Assembly (NCBI GenBank): GCA_035533015.1
Contig: DATLUQ010000051.1
Coordinates: forward strand, 186,001-250,000
Length of the DNA stretch: 64,000 nucleotides
Reading direction: 5' to 3'
Origin: Gemmatimonadaceae bacterium
GTDB taxonomy: Bacteria; Gemmatimonadota; Gemmatimonadetes; Gemmatimonadales; Gemmatimonadaceae
Numbering within the stretch: position 1 is the first letter of the stretch; every line of letters starts with the position of its first letter. Below, one piece after another: positions 16,950 to 28,182 of the stretch. The position numbers and the translations under genes were made by a program. Below the pieces are notes generated by a model. The model worked only from the letters and a program-made list of their open reading frames with translations, did no database searches and had not been told where the DNA came from.

Positions 16950-18551
16950 CTACGGCGACGGACGGCGAAACGACACATCCGTCCACCGCTGGCCGTTGAA
17001 GATCACGGGAATGGTGAAGCCCCGAATCCAGGGCTGCACGGCGAACAGCTTCTCGTAGAAATAGAGATACAGCATGGGAGCGTCGGCAAACGCGAGCGAG
17101 TCGGCCCGCCGATAGAGTGCGTCGCGGCGCGATTCGTCGGGTTCGCGGCGCGCCGCGGTCATCAGCGCGTCGAATGCCGGATTGCGATAGAACGACACGT
17201 TACCGCCGAGCCCGCGGTTGGCGCTGCCGAGCAACGGGTCGAGGAAGTCCTCGGCGTCGGGGTAGTCGGCGTACCAGTCCTTGAGGAACAGATCGGTCTC
17301 ACCCTGGCGCGCTGCTTCGCGGGCCGAGGCCGCGTCGCGCTGTACGATCTTGGTGCGGACGCCCACGGCGTTGAGGTAGGCCTGGATGGCTTCCGCCACG
17401 CGCACCATGATCGGCGTGGCACCGGTCCACAGCTCGACGTCGATACCATTGGGATGACCGGCGGCCGTGAGGAGCTGGCGGGCCTGCGCCGGATCGTACG
17501 CGTACGGGGCACGTGACGAATCGGCACCGCCGAGCGAGGGTGGAATGACGCCGGCGGCGAGGTGGCCCCGCCCGTGGACGAGTTGGGAGAGAATCGTCTT
17601 CGTGTCCACGGCGAGGTTGATGGCGCGGCGCACGCGGGGGTCGCGGAGCGGCCCGCGGGTGGTGTTGATGGCCACGTACACGAGATCGAGGGACGGGGCT
17701 TCGACGAGTAGCCGGCGGCGCACCGAGTCGGCCTGCCAACCGGCGATCTCGTCGGGCGGGATCTCGACGACGTCGACGTTGCCGGCCTCGAATTCGGCGA
17801 CCGCGGTGCTCGGCTCGGCGATCACGCGCGCTTCGAGCGAGTCCGCCTTGGGTGCGCCGCCCCAGTACGACGCGTTGCGGGCGAACAGCAGGTAGTCGTC
17901 GTGCTTCCACTTCACGAGCGTCCACGGGCCCGTGCCCACCGGGTGCTCGCCCACGTTGGCGGGGGCATCGGCGGGGAGCACGGACGCCACCGGCATGGCG
18001 AGCAGCTTGGGAAAGATGGCGAGTGGCTGGTCGAGCGTGATCTTGACCGTGCTGTCGTCGGGGGCGGAGAGGCCGGCGATTGTCGTCGCCTTCCCGTTGG
18101 CGAAGGCGGGCGCGCCGCGGATAGGGAGCAACGGCTCGGCGCGGCCACCGTGAGTGGCGGGGTCGAGGGCGCGGGTGAACGAGTGGATGACGTCGCGCGA
18201 GGTGAGGGGGCGTCCGTCCTGGAAGGTGACGCCGTGCCGCAGGTGGAAGGTGTAGGTGCGGCCGTCCGGGGAAACGTCCCAGTGCGTGGCCAGGGCGGGT
18301 TCGAGTCGGGCGTCTGGGGCGAAGCGCGTGAGGCCTTCGAACACGTAGCTCACGGCGCGGCCGGTGGGAACGTCGGTGGACAGCGCGGGATCGAGTGAAC
18401 GTGGGTCGTAGGTATCGCGCGCGTCGATGAGGGTGCGGCGCGAGGTGGCCGAGGGCTCCGCCCCGCGACAGGCGAGGGCGACACAGGGGAGGACGACGAG
18501 GAGCGGCGCCCTCGGGAAACGGGCGGGGAAACGGGCCACGGCGGTTGACAC
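16950..18551 (-). CDS. dppA: Family 5 solute-binding lipoprotein (DppA/OppA-like)
   Basis: 533 aa from GTG 18551. The signal region ends at Cys28 in VALACRG; the lipobox is non-canonical because Ala sits at -3. The mature protein has the SBP_bac_5 pattern: the opening DPRSLDPALS, TFHLRHGVTFQDGRPLTSRDVIHSF split over the expected region, VGTGPW and a C-terminal YLYFYEKLFAVQPWIRGF. It captures peptides or similar ligands and delivers them to DppB/DppC. The ligand cannot be read from the sequence. It is the first gene of a two-gene operon with its own candidate promoter. Confidence 0.9.
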   Translation of the reverse strand: MSTAVARFPARFPRAPLLVVLPCVALACRGAEPSATSRRTLIDARDTYDPRSLDPALSTDVPTGRAVSYVFEGLTRFAPDARLEPALATHWDVSPDGRTYTFHLRHGVTFQDGRPLTSRDVIHSFTRALDPATHGGRAEPLLPIRGAPAFANGKATTIAGLSAPDDSTVKITLDQPLAIFPKLLAMPVASVLPADAPANVGEHPVGTGPWTLVKWKHDDYLLFARNASYWGGAPKADSLEARVIAEPSTAVAEFEAGNVDVVEIPPDEIAGWQADSVRRRLLVEAPSLDLVYVAINTTRGPLRDPRVRRAINLAVDTKTILSQLVHGRGHLAAGVIPPSLGGADSSRAPYAYDPAQARQLLTAAGHPNGIDVELWTGATPIMVRVAEAIQAYLNAVGVRTKIVQRDAASAREAARQGETDLFLKDWYADYPDAEDFLDPLLGSANRGLGGNVSFYRNPAFDALMTAARREPDESRRDALYRRADSLAFADAPMLYLYFYEKLFAVQPWIRGFTIPVIFNGQRWTDVSFRRPSP

Positions 18552-18568
18552 CTAGGAAAGCGGGCGAG

Positions 18569-18597
18569 AACTTACATTACCCGCACCGACGCGTCAA
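18569..18597 (-). promoter_or_regulatory. Candidate promoter of dppA-dppB
   Basis: On the minus strand: TTGACG, a 17-nt spacer, then TAAGTT, ending 17 nt before the GTG. Five of six -35 bases match consensus. The -10 box is identical to that at 2974-2979. Confidence 0.55.
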
Positions 18598-18762
18598 TCA
18601 TATGCGCCCGCCGGATTTACGCGCCGCGCGGGCGCGTCGTGTATCGGCTGTCGGTTCACACGACTCAGAGGGCCCGGGAATCGCGCGGGGGGCGACGCCT
18701 GGGGGGTTCTGCTCCGAGGTTCGCATGCTCCATCAGCGACGTCCCTTGCGCTCCGGCGGTTG

Positions 18763-21042
18763 ATGCATCGCATTTCGCAACTCACGCTCGGGGCGCTGTG
18801 CCTCGTGTTCGCGGTCGCGGCCGGCCCGGCCCGGGCACGCGCGCAGGACATCACGTGTGATCCTGGCGACCAGGAGGTACGGTCGCTCGTGTTCCGTGGC
18901 AACCATGCGTTCAGCGCGTCGGATCTCGAAGTGCGGATCGTGACCACCGAGTCGGGATGGCTGCGGCGGCATCTGGGATTCGTCGGCGCGCGCCATTGCC
19001 TCGATCGCACCGAGTTGCCGCTCGACGTGTTGCGGCTCAAGAAGTTCTACCACGACAAGGGCTATTACAACACCCAGGTAGACACACTCGTCCAGTCGCT
19101 GGACGCCCACGCCGTCCGTGTGACGTTCACGATCGACGAGGGGAAGCCGATCGTGGTCGACTCGTTGGCGATCACCGGGCTGGACGGGGTGGCCAACCGG
19201 GCGCACATCGTGGCTGGGCTGCGGCTGCGCGTGGGGATGCCGTTCGACGTGAACACGTTGGCCACGGAGCTGGACACGATCACGGCCCGCATGCGGAATT
19301 CTGGCTATCCCAACGTGGAACTGCTGCGCAATTATACCGTGCGGACCGACTCGCTCACGGCGTCCATCGCGATCACGGCCGTGCCCGGGGCCCTGGCGCA
19401 CATCGGCCAGATTCGCGTCCATGTGGTCCCCGTGGACAGCGCGCACTCACAGCAGATTGGCGACGACGTGGTGCGGGAGTTGCTGGGAATCCACCCGGGA
19501 GACCTGTACAGCGATGACAAGTTGGTGGCGGCGCAGCGGAAGCTGTACCAGCTGGGGGCCTACCGTCACGTGGAGGTGTCGGCGGATTCCGTGCAGTCGC
19601 AAGGCGATTCGCTGGTCGCGCTGAACGTCGACCTGCGCGAGGACTACATGCAGCAGCTCGACACCAAGTATGGGTGGGGAACGCTGGACTGCTTCCGCAC
19701 GAGCGCGCAATACACGAACAAGAACTTCCTCCATCAGGCGCGCCACCTCGAGCTGGGTGCGCAGTTGTCGAAAGTGGGGTACGGCTACCCGCTGGCGTCG
19801 TCGGCCACGCGCGGGCTGTGCTACCAGGACGTGTTGCGCAAGGATCCGTTCAGCGACACGACGAATTACAACATATCGGCGACGCTGTTGCAGCCTGGCC
19901 TGCTCGGGACGGGGTGGACGCCGTCGTATTCGCTGTACAGCGAGCGGCGCAGCGAATACCTGGCTTACCTGCGGACGACCCTGATCGGCGGCGAGGCTGC
20001 GGTGACCCGCAACGTGAGCGACCGCGGAACGCTGCGTCTGTCGTACAGCCTGGAGTACGGGCGCACGCAAGCCCAACCGGCTCTCCTGTGCGCCGTGTTC
20101 AATCGGTGCGACACGCAGTCGCAGGATCAGATCTCGCTGGTCGAGCAGCCGCTGGCGGTGACCGGCGGGCAGTACACGCTGGTCCGCACCGACAACCCGT
20201 TCAACCCGAGCGACGGGTTCGTGCTGCGCACCGAACTGCGCAGTTCGTCGCGGTTCATGGGGTCGGCGTCCGATCTGACGTTCAACAAGGGCACCGCCGA
20301 CCTCTCGTGGTTCCATCCCCTGGGGCGTATCGGGGTGTTCGCGGCGCGCCTGCGCGGCGGCCTCGTGGTCGGCCCCAGTCTCTCGCTGTCCGATCCGACG
20401 CAGTACATCCCGCCCGAGGAGCGGCTCTACGCGGGCGGGGCGAACAGCGTGCGCGGGTTCTACCAGAACGAGATGGGGTCGCTGTTGTACATCGCCCAGG
20501 GCATCGATTCGGTGATCGTCAACGACAGCACGCGCTATTTCCGTTCGCCCAATGGGGTCACGCCCTACCGGGTGGTGCCCGTTGGCGGCAACGCGCTGGT
20601 CGTGGTGAACTTCGAATACCGGGTGCCCGACGCCTTCTTCCCGGACCTGCTCCAGTGGACGTTCTTCACCGACGGTGGTGAGGTGTGGACGCGGGGCACG
20701 CCTGGCACCGCGCTGGCGTTGTCGCAGATCAAATGGACGCCGGGCATCGGCATCCGCGTGTTCACGCCCGTGGGACCGCTTCAGGTGAACGTGGGGTACA
20801 ATCCCTATCCGCAGCCCCGCGGGCCGATCTACTACGACGCGAGCGTGAACGGCGAGACCAGCGTCGCGCCGCTCTACTGCGTCAGTCCTGGTAACACGAT
20901 TCCCGTGCACCTCGCGTCCAGCGGTGGCATCAGCACCTACAGCCAGGACAGCCAGGCCTGCCCGGCGAACTTCGCGCCGGCGCGATCGGGCGCGTTCCTC
21001 CGCCGGTTGACGCTCACCTTCTCGATCGGGCCGGAGTTCTAG
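18763..21042 (+). CDS. tamA: Omp85-family outer membrane assembly protein, TamA-like
   Basis: 759 aa from ATG 18763; a TTG codon just before it is less likely. The signal peptide is cleaved near ARAQ-DITC (about residue 28). POTRA-type repeats follow (for example VRSLVFRGNHAFSASDLE and IVVDSLAITGL), then a 16-strand Omp85 barrel ending in TLTFSIGPEF with a terminal Phe. The barrel has the family L6 motif as VRGF (GGANSVRGFYQNEMG). It overlaps the tamB start (TAGTG), and this pairing favours TamA over BamA. The TAM complex transports lipids and/or inserts outer-membrane proteins. Confidence 0.88.
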   Translation: MHRISQLTLGALCLVFAVAAGPARARAQDITCDPGDQEVRSLVFRGNHAFSASDLEVRIVTTESGWLRRHLGFVGARHCLDRTELPLDVLRLKKFYHDKGYYNTQVDTLVQSLDAHAVRVTFTIDEGKPIVVDSLAITGLDGVANRAHIVAGLRLRVGMPFDVNTLATELDTITARMRNSGYPNVELLRNYTVRTDSLTASIAITAVPGALAHIGQIRVHVVPVDSAHSQQIGDDVVRELLGIHPGDLYSDDKLVAAQRKLYQLGAYRHVEVSADSVQSQGDSLVALNVDLREDYMQQLDTKYGWGTLDCFRTSAQYTNKNFLHQARHLELGAQLSKVGYGYPLASSATRGLCYQDVLRKDPFSDTTNYNISATLLQPGLLGTGWTPSYSLYSERRSEYLAYLRTTLIGGEAAVTRNVSDRGTLRLSYSLEYGRTQAQPALLCAVFNRCDTQSQDQISLVEQPLAVTGGQYTLVRTDNPFNPSDGFVLRTELRSSSRFMGSASDLTFNKGTADLSWFHPLGRIGVFAARLRGGLVVGPSLSLSDPTQYIPPEERLYAGGANSVRGFYQNEMGSLLYIAQGIDSVIVNDSTRYFRSPNGVTPYRVVPVGGNALVVVNFEYRVPDAFFPDLLQWTFFTDGGEVWTRGTPGTALALSQIKWTPGIGIRVFTPVGPLQVNVGYNPYPQPRGPIYYDASVNGETSVAPLYCVSPGNTIPVHLASSGGISTYSQDSQACPANFAPARSGAFLRRLTLTFSIGPEF

Positions 21043-24000
21043 TGGTCTCCCGCCGCCGCATCGTGCTGCTCGTGAGTCTGGGGCTCGTGGTGACGCTCAC
21101 CGTGGTGGCCGCGGTGGCCGTGTTCGTCCTCACGCAGAGCGGCTGGGGGCAGGACAAGGTGCGCCAGCTGATCCAGCGGCAGTTGGCATCGTCCGTCCAC
21201 GGCAAGGTGTATCTGGGCCGAGTGACCGGCAGCTACCTCACGGGCGTCACCGTCGACTCGCTCGAGATCCGCGACGCCGAGGATTCGCTGTTCGTGGCGA
21301 GCGGACCCTTGACCGTGGAGTACGATCCCCGCGACCTCCTCGACAAGCGGTTGTTGTTCAATCACGTGGACGTGCAGCATCCCACGGTCTACCTGCGCCA
21401 GCACGAGAATTATGACTGGAACTTCCAGCGCATCTTCCGCAGCGGACGCACGGGACCGAAGGCCACGGGACCGCAGTACGGCGATTACGTGGTCATGGAC
21501 TCGGTACGGCTGCACGACGCGACGTTCGTGCTCACGCTACCGTGGCACCCGGATGATTCCCTGCACGGGGCGAAGCGCGACAGCGCCGTGGCCGCAGCAC
21601 TGGTCAACAAGAACACGGAGATCCGGCGGCGGAGCGAAGGGTTCGCGATTACCCGGCGCTGGACTCACATCGACGCGCTCGTGCCCCGCGCGCGGCTGGC
21701 CAACCCCGACAGCGTCGGCCGCGTGTTCCAGATCGCTTCCCTCACCGCGGATGAGAGCGATCCGCCCTTCTCGTTCCGCAACGTGCGCGGGACAGTGCGC
21801 AACCTCGGCGACTCGGTCTGGACCGACGTGGCACACTTCGACCTCCCGGGTTCCACCGGATCGGCGGCGGGCAAGGTCGTATGGGGTAGCGATCTCCCGA
21901 TCCGCTACAACCTCCACATCATCGGCGACTCGGTATCGCTCGCCGACGTGGCGTGGGTCTATCCCACACTGCCGCGCACCGGCGGTGGCTCGATGGTGCT
22001 CGACATCGTCAATGAGCGCAACCTGCACGTGATGGACTACCGGCTCACGAAACTGGATGTGCGAAGTACGAAATCGCGCCTGCGCGGAGCGATGACGTTC
22101 GCCGTGGGCGGGCCGGTGCTCCAGGTGAAGGACGTCGATCTGCTGGCCGACCCGGTGGATTTCGATCTCCTGCGCACGCTCAACGGTCGGGCATTCCCGG
22201 TGGACTGGCAGGGCCAATTGCGGGGGACGGTGGTAGCGCGCGGAGGGCCACTCACGCACTTCGTGGTGGACACATCGCACCTGGTATTCCAGGACGCGCA
22301 CGTGCCCGGTGCGTCGTCCGAGGTGAGCGGCCGCGGTGAGCTGGACATCCTCCAGCCGGCGTTCACCGTCTTCCACCATTTCCGGGTGGAGGCGACGACC
22401 ATCGATCTCCGCACGATCGAATACCTGTATCCGGACTTCCCGGCGCTTGCCGGAACGCTGTCCGGGGTGGCGACGCTCGATTCGTCGTGGATGGACGTGC
22501 GGTTCTCCGATGCCGACGTGACGCAACGCGTGCCGCTGGCGCCACCGTCCCGTATCCTGGGCAGCGGACGCATCACGTATGGCGATACGTCCATGACGTA
22601 CGATGCCTCGCTGTTCGCGGATTCGCTGTCGTTCACCGGCCTCCAGCGCTCGTATCCCAAACTGCCCTTCAAGGGGATGTTCAGCGGGACGATCCACGCC
22701 CAGGGTACGGCCAACGACCTGATGCTCACGGCGTCGCTCCGCGGACCGGCGGGCGGCATCACGTTCGACGGACGCGTGGACGCCTATCCCCCCGAGCTGG
22801 GCGCGCAGGGGAGCGGGCGGGTGTCCAGCGTCGATCCAGCGCAGCTGCTCGATCGGGACAACGTGCCGTCGGGCTCGTTGACCGGGAACTACACCATCGA
22901 CATGCGGGGCGACTCGTTGGCCAACCTCACCGGGTCCGCCAGCGTATCGATGGAGCGGTCGGAGTTCGACCGGGTGCACGTGTTCGCCTCGCGGGCGCGG
23001 TTGCAGTTCGGCGACGGCCGCATGCGGGTGGACTCGATGCGCCTCGAGACCTCGGCGGCGACGGTGACGGCCGATGGGGCGCTCGGCCTCCACGCCGGAA
23101 TTGCGGATTCGCTACGCTTTGATGCGACCGTGGATTCGTTGGGCGGCCTGCGCCCGTTTCTCGAGACGCGGACGGCGCTCACGACGGGCACGCCCGATTC
23201 GCTGGCTGGTGCGCTGTCGATCACGGGCATGCTGACCGGAAACCTCGACTCGCTCAATGTGCGCGGCCAGATCTTCGGCAGTTCGCTTTATCGGAACGAG
23301 GATCGCGGCGCCTCGGCGCGGGGCGTCGTAGCGCTGGACAACATCCTCGGAATTCCGCGTGGCACCGTGGGGTTCGAACTCGACACGCTGGTGCTGGGGG
23401 GCGTGCGCGTCGATACGATCGGGGCCGAGCTGCAACTCTCCACGCGCACGAGCGGTACGTTCCAGCTGGGCGCGTTGAGCGACAACGGTCCGACCTTCGC
23501 CGCCGCCGGCGCCGTGGCGCGCGACAGCAGCCGGTGGACGGTGACGGTGCAGTCGGTGGGGCTAAATCTGGGAAGCGATGCCTGGACGTTGGCGGCGCCG
23601 GCGGCCATCCGCATCGAACCGGCGCTCACGGCGGTCGACACCCTGCGATTGATCAACGGTCGCGGGGGCGCGTTCACGGTGGCGGGGTTCGTGCCCGAGC
23701 ACGGTGCCGTCTCGGCGCGGGTGTGGGCCGACAGCGTTCCGGCGCGCGATGCGGGGACGCTGCTCCAGATCGCCGACACCCTGTCGGGCTGGGGTTCGCT
23801 CCGCGTGGACGTGACGGGCACGCGCGATCAACCGCGCGCAACCGCCGATGCCGAGCTCAGCGACCTGCACTACGGCGAGATGCAATTGCAGCGCGTCGGC
23901 GCACACGCGTCGTACCTCGACGGACGCACCGGCGCCGCGGTGACCGTGTTCCGCGACGGCGCCCCGGCGCTCCAGGCCACGGCCTCGCTGCCCATGGAAC

Positions 24001-25625
24001 TGACGCTGTCCGGCGCCCCGCGGCTGCTGCCGGACTCGTTGCGCGGCACGATCCGCGCCGACAGCGCGGACTTTGCGATCATCGAGGCGTTCGTGCCCGC
24101 AGTGACCCACGCCAAGGGACGGGTGTTTGTGGCGCTCGACGTGGGTGGCACATGGAAGCATCCCACGCTCGGCGGCCGGGTGCTGATGACCGGCGGCGAG
24201 CTGACGATGGACGACCTGGGCATCACGCTGCACGATCTCACCGCCGATCTCGCGGTGTCGCAGGAACGGGACAGCCTGGCCATCCGGCAACTGCGGGCGT
24301 GGAGTCCGTCGTCGCCGGCCGACAGCGTGTCGGTGCGCGGCTTCGTGGACTTCGCCGACCGCAGCAATCCGCTGTTCAATCTGCGGCTGGTGGCCCACGA
24401 TTTCCGGACCATGGACAAGCGCTCGCTCGCCCGGCTCGACGTTTCCACGGTGGGCGACGGCATCACGCTGCGCGGGCGCAGGACGGGATCGACGCTCACC
24501 GGGTCGGTGAACCTCGTGCGCGGCACGATCTACATTCCCGACCACGACGTGGCCAACAAGCAGTTGGTGATTCTCAGCTACCGCGATCTGGCGGGCATCG
24601 TCGACACCGCCGACCTGAATTCCCGCATCAAGCTGCCGAGCCCGCCATCGGCCCTGTTGCAGGACATGGCGATCACGGGGGTGCGGGTGACGCTCGGGGA
24701 CGAGGTCTGGCTGAGGTCACAGGAGGCGAACATCAAGCTCGGTGGGTCGCTGAACGTGACGCGAGTGCCGGTGCGGGCCACCGACGCGGGGTCCCCGTTT
24801 TCCGGTCGCAATCCGGGCGACAGCATGACCTATCGGTTGGCACTCGATGGGACGCTGACGGCCGAACGGGGCACCTACACCCTCTCATTCGGTCCGTTTC
24901 AACGCGAGTTCCAGGTGGAAACGGGGACGATCACGTTCTACGGGACACCCGACTTGAACCCGCGCATCGAAGTCAGCGCACTCTACAAGGTGCGGCAGTA
25001 CAACCGCCCCGACATCAGCGTGCGCGCCAAGCTCAGCGGCTTCCTGTATCCGGGGCCGTCGCTCGATCTGGAAAGTGGCGAGAGTTACGAGATTCCGCAG
25101 TCCGACCTCGTGAGCTATCTGTGCTGCGGCGTACCGAGCTTCGAATTGGGAGCGAATCAGAGCTACCTCCGCACGGCGGCGCAGGTGCTCCTGCCGACGG
25201 CGAGCAGCGTACTCGCCCGCACGCTGCGCGGTCAGCTCGGGTCCACATTCGATATCCTGCAGTTCCAACCCGGGGCGACGGACGCGACGGACACCAAGGG
25301 CCAGACGACGGGCAGTACGGCGCGCGACTTCTTTGCCGGCGCGCGACTGGGTGGCGACAAGCAGATCACCAACAACCTGTTCTTCAGCATCAGCACGGGC
25401 TTGTGCCAGTTGAACGCGAACCAACCAGGGGGAGGGACCTCCGGCGTGAACTCGTTCGTTGAGCAGCTGGAGAGCAAGCTGCAGTACCGCTTCACCGGCA
25501 CACTGTCCGTGGAGGCCGGGCTCGAGCCCCCGTCCAGCGCCCTGCTGTGCGGCCGGACCCAACGCGGCCTCGTGCCGACGCCGCAGCAGTGGGGATTCTC
25601 CCTCTCGAAAACCTGGCGCTGGTGA
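21042..25625 (+). CDS. tamB: TamB-family translocation/assembly protein (DUF490)
   Basis: 1527 aa from GTG 21042. A single N-terminal membrane anchor (IVLLVSLGLVVTLTVVAAVA) is followed by a very long beta-rich periplasmic region of repeated D-S-L/D-x-L segments. The conserved C-terminal TamB domain (about residues 1150-1520) contains YIPDHD, a long beta-helical stretch and a final aromatic Trp-Arg-Trp. AsmA/TamB-type proteins form a hydrophobic groove bridging the inner and outer membranes and are linked to phospholipid transport. The length is usual for the family. It overlaps the upstream tamA (TAGTG) and the downstream lipid kinase (GTGA). Confidence 0.92.
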   Translation: MVSRRRIVLLVSLGLVVTLTVVAAVAVFVLTQSGWGQDKVRQLIQRQLASSVHGKVYLGRVTGSYLTGVTVDSLEIRDAEDSLFVASGPLTVEYDPRDLLDKRLLFNHVDVQHPTVYLRQHENYDWNFQRIFRSGRTGPKATGPQYGDYVVMDSVRLHDATFVLTLPWHPDDSLHGAKRDSAVAAALVNKNTEIRRRSEGFAITRRWTHIDALVPRARLANPDSVGRVFQIASLTADESDPPFSFRNVRGTVRNLGDSVWTDVAHFDLPGSTGSAAGKVVWGSDLPIRYNLHIIGDSVSLADVAWVYPTLPRTGGGSMVLDIVNERNLHVMDYRLTKLDVRSTKSRLRGAMTFAVGGPVLQVKDVDLLADPVDFDLLRTLNGRAFPVDWQGQLRGTVVARGGPLTHFVVDTSHLVFQDAHVPGASSEVSGRGELDILQPAFTVFHHFRVEATTIDLRTIEYLYPDFPALAGTLSGVATLDSSWMDVRFSDADVTQRVPLAPPSRILGSGRITYGDTSMTYDASLFADSLSFTGLQRSYPKLPFKGMFSGTIHAQGTANDLMLTASLRGPAGGITFDGRVDAYPPELGAQGSGRVSSVDPAQLLDRDNVPSGSLTGNYTIDMRGDSLANLTGSASVSMERSEFDRVHVFASRARLQFGDGRMRVDSMRLETSAATVTADGALGLHAGIADSLRFDATVDSLGGLRPFLETRTALTTGTPDSLAGALSITGMLTGNLDSLNVRGQIFGSSLYRNEDRGASARGVVALDNILGIPRGTVGFELDTLVLGGVRVDTIGAELQLSTRTSGTFQLGALSDNGPTFAAAGAVARDSSRWTVTVQSVGLNLGSDAWTLAAPAAIRIEPALTAVDTLRLINGRGGAFTVAGFVPEHGAVSARVWADSVPARDAGTLLQIADTLSGWGSLRVDVTGTRDQPRATADAELSDLHYGEMQLQRVGAHASYLDGRTGAAVTVFRDGAPALQATASLPMELTLSGAPRLLPDSLRGTIRADSADFAIIEAFVPAVTHAKGRVFVALDVGGTWKHPTLGGRVLMTGGELTMDDLGITLHDLTADLAVSQERDSLAIRQLRAWSPSSPADSVSVRGFVDFADRSNPLFNLRLVAHDFRTMDKRSLARLDVSTVGDGITLRGRRTGSTLTGSVNLVRGTIYIPDHDVANKQLVILSYRDLAGIVDTADLNSRIKLPSPPSALLQDMAITGVRVTLGDEVWLRSQEANIKLGGSLNVTRVPVRATDAGSPFSGRNPGDSMTYRLALDGTLTAERGTYTLSFGPFQREFQVETGTITFYGTPDLNPRIEVSALYKVRQYNRPDISVRAKLSGFLYPGPSLDLESGESYEIPQSDLVSYLCCGVPSFELGANQSYLRTAAQVLLPTASSVLARTLRGQLGSTFDILQFQPGATDATDTKGQTTGSTARDFFAGARLGGDKQITNNLFFSISTGLCQLNANQPGGGTSGVNSFVEQLESKLQYRFTGTLSVEAGLEPPSSALLCGRTQRGLVPTPQQWGFSLSKTWRW

Positions 25626-26518
25626 TCCGCCGGGTCTTGCTGGTCGTCAATCCCGGCTCGCGTCACGGGGTGCGCGACCTGCGTCGCGTCCAGCGCGCGT
25701 TCGCGGCCTGCGGCGTGTCGTGCGACACGCGGTTCACCGCGGGGCCGGGCGATGCCGGCGCCCTGGCCAGGGACATCGGACAGACCTACGACGCGCTATT
25801 CACGCTGGGCGGTGACGGCACGATCATGGAAGCGCTGGGCGGGTTGGCTGGCGGGGGCACGCCGCTGGGCGCGCTGGCTGGCGGCACGGGTAACCTGTTC
25901 GTGCGCGCGTTCGGCATCCCGCTCCGTCCAGGGCGTGCCGTTCGCGCGCTCTGCGCGGGCGCCACGCGCACCATCGATGTCGCCGAACTTGGGACGGGGG
26001 GGCATTTCGCGGTGGCCGCCGGAATCGGCATCGACGTCGCGATGATCGAAACCGCATCCGCGGTGCTCAAGCGTCGACTCGGCTTGACCGCGTATATCCT
26101 GGCCGGGGCGCGCGTGGCGATCGGGGCCGCCGCACGCGGCGAGAGCTTCCGGGCCCGCATCACGGTGGACGACACGGTGCACGAGGTCGAGGCGCTGTCG
26201 GTGCTCGTGGCCAACGTCGAGTCGGTATTGAACGGGTTGATCACGCTCGCCCCCGGGGCAGCACCCGACGACGGCGCGATCGACGTGGCGGTATACGCGG
26301 CGCGCACGGTGCCGCAGGCCCTGCGGGTGGCGTGGCGCATGTTGCGCGGGCGATTTCCCGACGACGGCCTCACCCGGTTCTACCGCGGGCGGCACGTACG
26401 CGTCGCCACCACCCCGCGGCGTCGGGCCCAAGCCGACGGCGAGCTTCTCCCGCCCGGCGAGCTGGACGTGCGCGTGCTCGCCGGGGCGGGACGCGTACTG
26501 GTGCCGCGTCCGGGATAA
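25622..26518 (+). CDS. Diacylglycerol/lipid kinase family protein (YegS/DagK-like)
   Basis: 298 aa from GTG 25622, sharing bases with the tamB stop (GTGA). The N-terminal DAGK catalytic domain has VVNPGSRHG (the phosphate-loop equivalent) and LGGDGTIMEAL with the signature GGDGT (63-67), then GGTGNLFVRAFGIP. The C-terminal domain is a beta-sandwich typical of YegS. These enzymes phosphorylate diacylglycerol or related lipids with ATP. Translational coupling to TamB suggests a joint role in envelope lipid handling; this is inferred. Confidence 0.9.
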   Translation: MIRRVLLVVNPGSRHGVRDLRRVQRAFAACGVSCDTRFTAGPGDAGALARDIGQTYDALFTLGGDGTIMEALGGLAGGGTPLGALAGGTGNLFVRAFGIPLRPGRAVRALCAGATRTIDVAELGTGGHFAVAAGIGIDVAMIETASAVLKRRLGLTAYILAGARVAIGAAARGESFRARITVDDTVHEVEALSVLVANVESVLNGLITLAPGAAPDDGAIDVAVYAARTVPQALRVAWRMLRGRFPDDGLTRFYRGRHVRVATTPRRRAQADGELLPPGELDVRVLAGAGRVLVPRPG

Positions 26519-26603
26519 TGGAGGGTTGCCGCCGGGGCCGTGTGTGTCCATTCTCTGTAAGCCCCGGCCGGGTCGAGCCGGGACCGATCGCTCACGCCAC
26601 CCT

Positions 26604-26609
26604 TATGAT
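26604..26609 (+). promoter_or_regulatory. Possible -10 box before the response regulator
   Basis: TATGAT ends 5 nt before the ATG at 26615, in a 96-nt gap after the lipid kinase. No -35 match is found at 16-18 nt, so it may be fortuitous. Confidence 0.3.
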
Positions 26610-26614
26610 TCGGC

Positions 26615-27984
<1,370 letters not shown>

Positions 27985-27988
<4 letters not shown>

Positions 27989-28182
27989 CCCAGGAAATCA
28001 AGGAAATCGATGCGATGACTTGCCGGGCGTGCGGCAACGAAGAGCGTGCGTCCGAAGGGTACCCGTGCGTCGACTGCGGTACGTTCATCTGTGTGGTCTG
28101 CAACCTCCGCGGGGTCGTACGCTGCCGCGCGTGCGAAGCCAAACAGGCGGCCGCGCCGTCCACCCCGAACACGGCGCGCTGA
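27985..28182 (+). CDS. Small zinc-ribbon protein with four CxxC pairs
   Basis: 65 aa from ATG 27985, overlapping the regulator stop (ATGA) and preceded by GGAGG. Eight cysteines form four knuckles: 13/16, 28/31, 36/39 and 47/50 (CRAC, CVDC, CVVC, CRAC), enough for two zinc ions in a small rubredoxin-like or B-box-like fold. The rest is short and ends in a flexible Ala/Pro/Thr tail. No named family is recognised. Close coupling to the regulator suggests it may bind or modulate that protein or its DNA; this is conjecture. Confidence 0.75.

Noticed and set aside
19447-20910. 487-codon minus-strand frame inside tamA
   Set aside because: tamA has a signal peptide, POTRA and barrel motifs across the same bases; the antisense frame has none.
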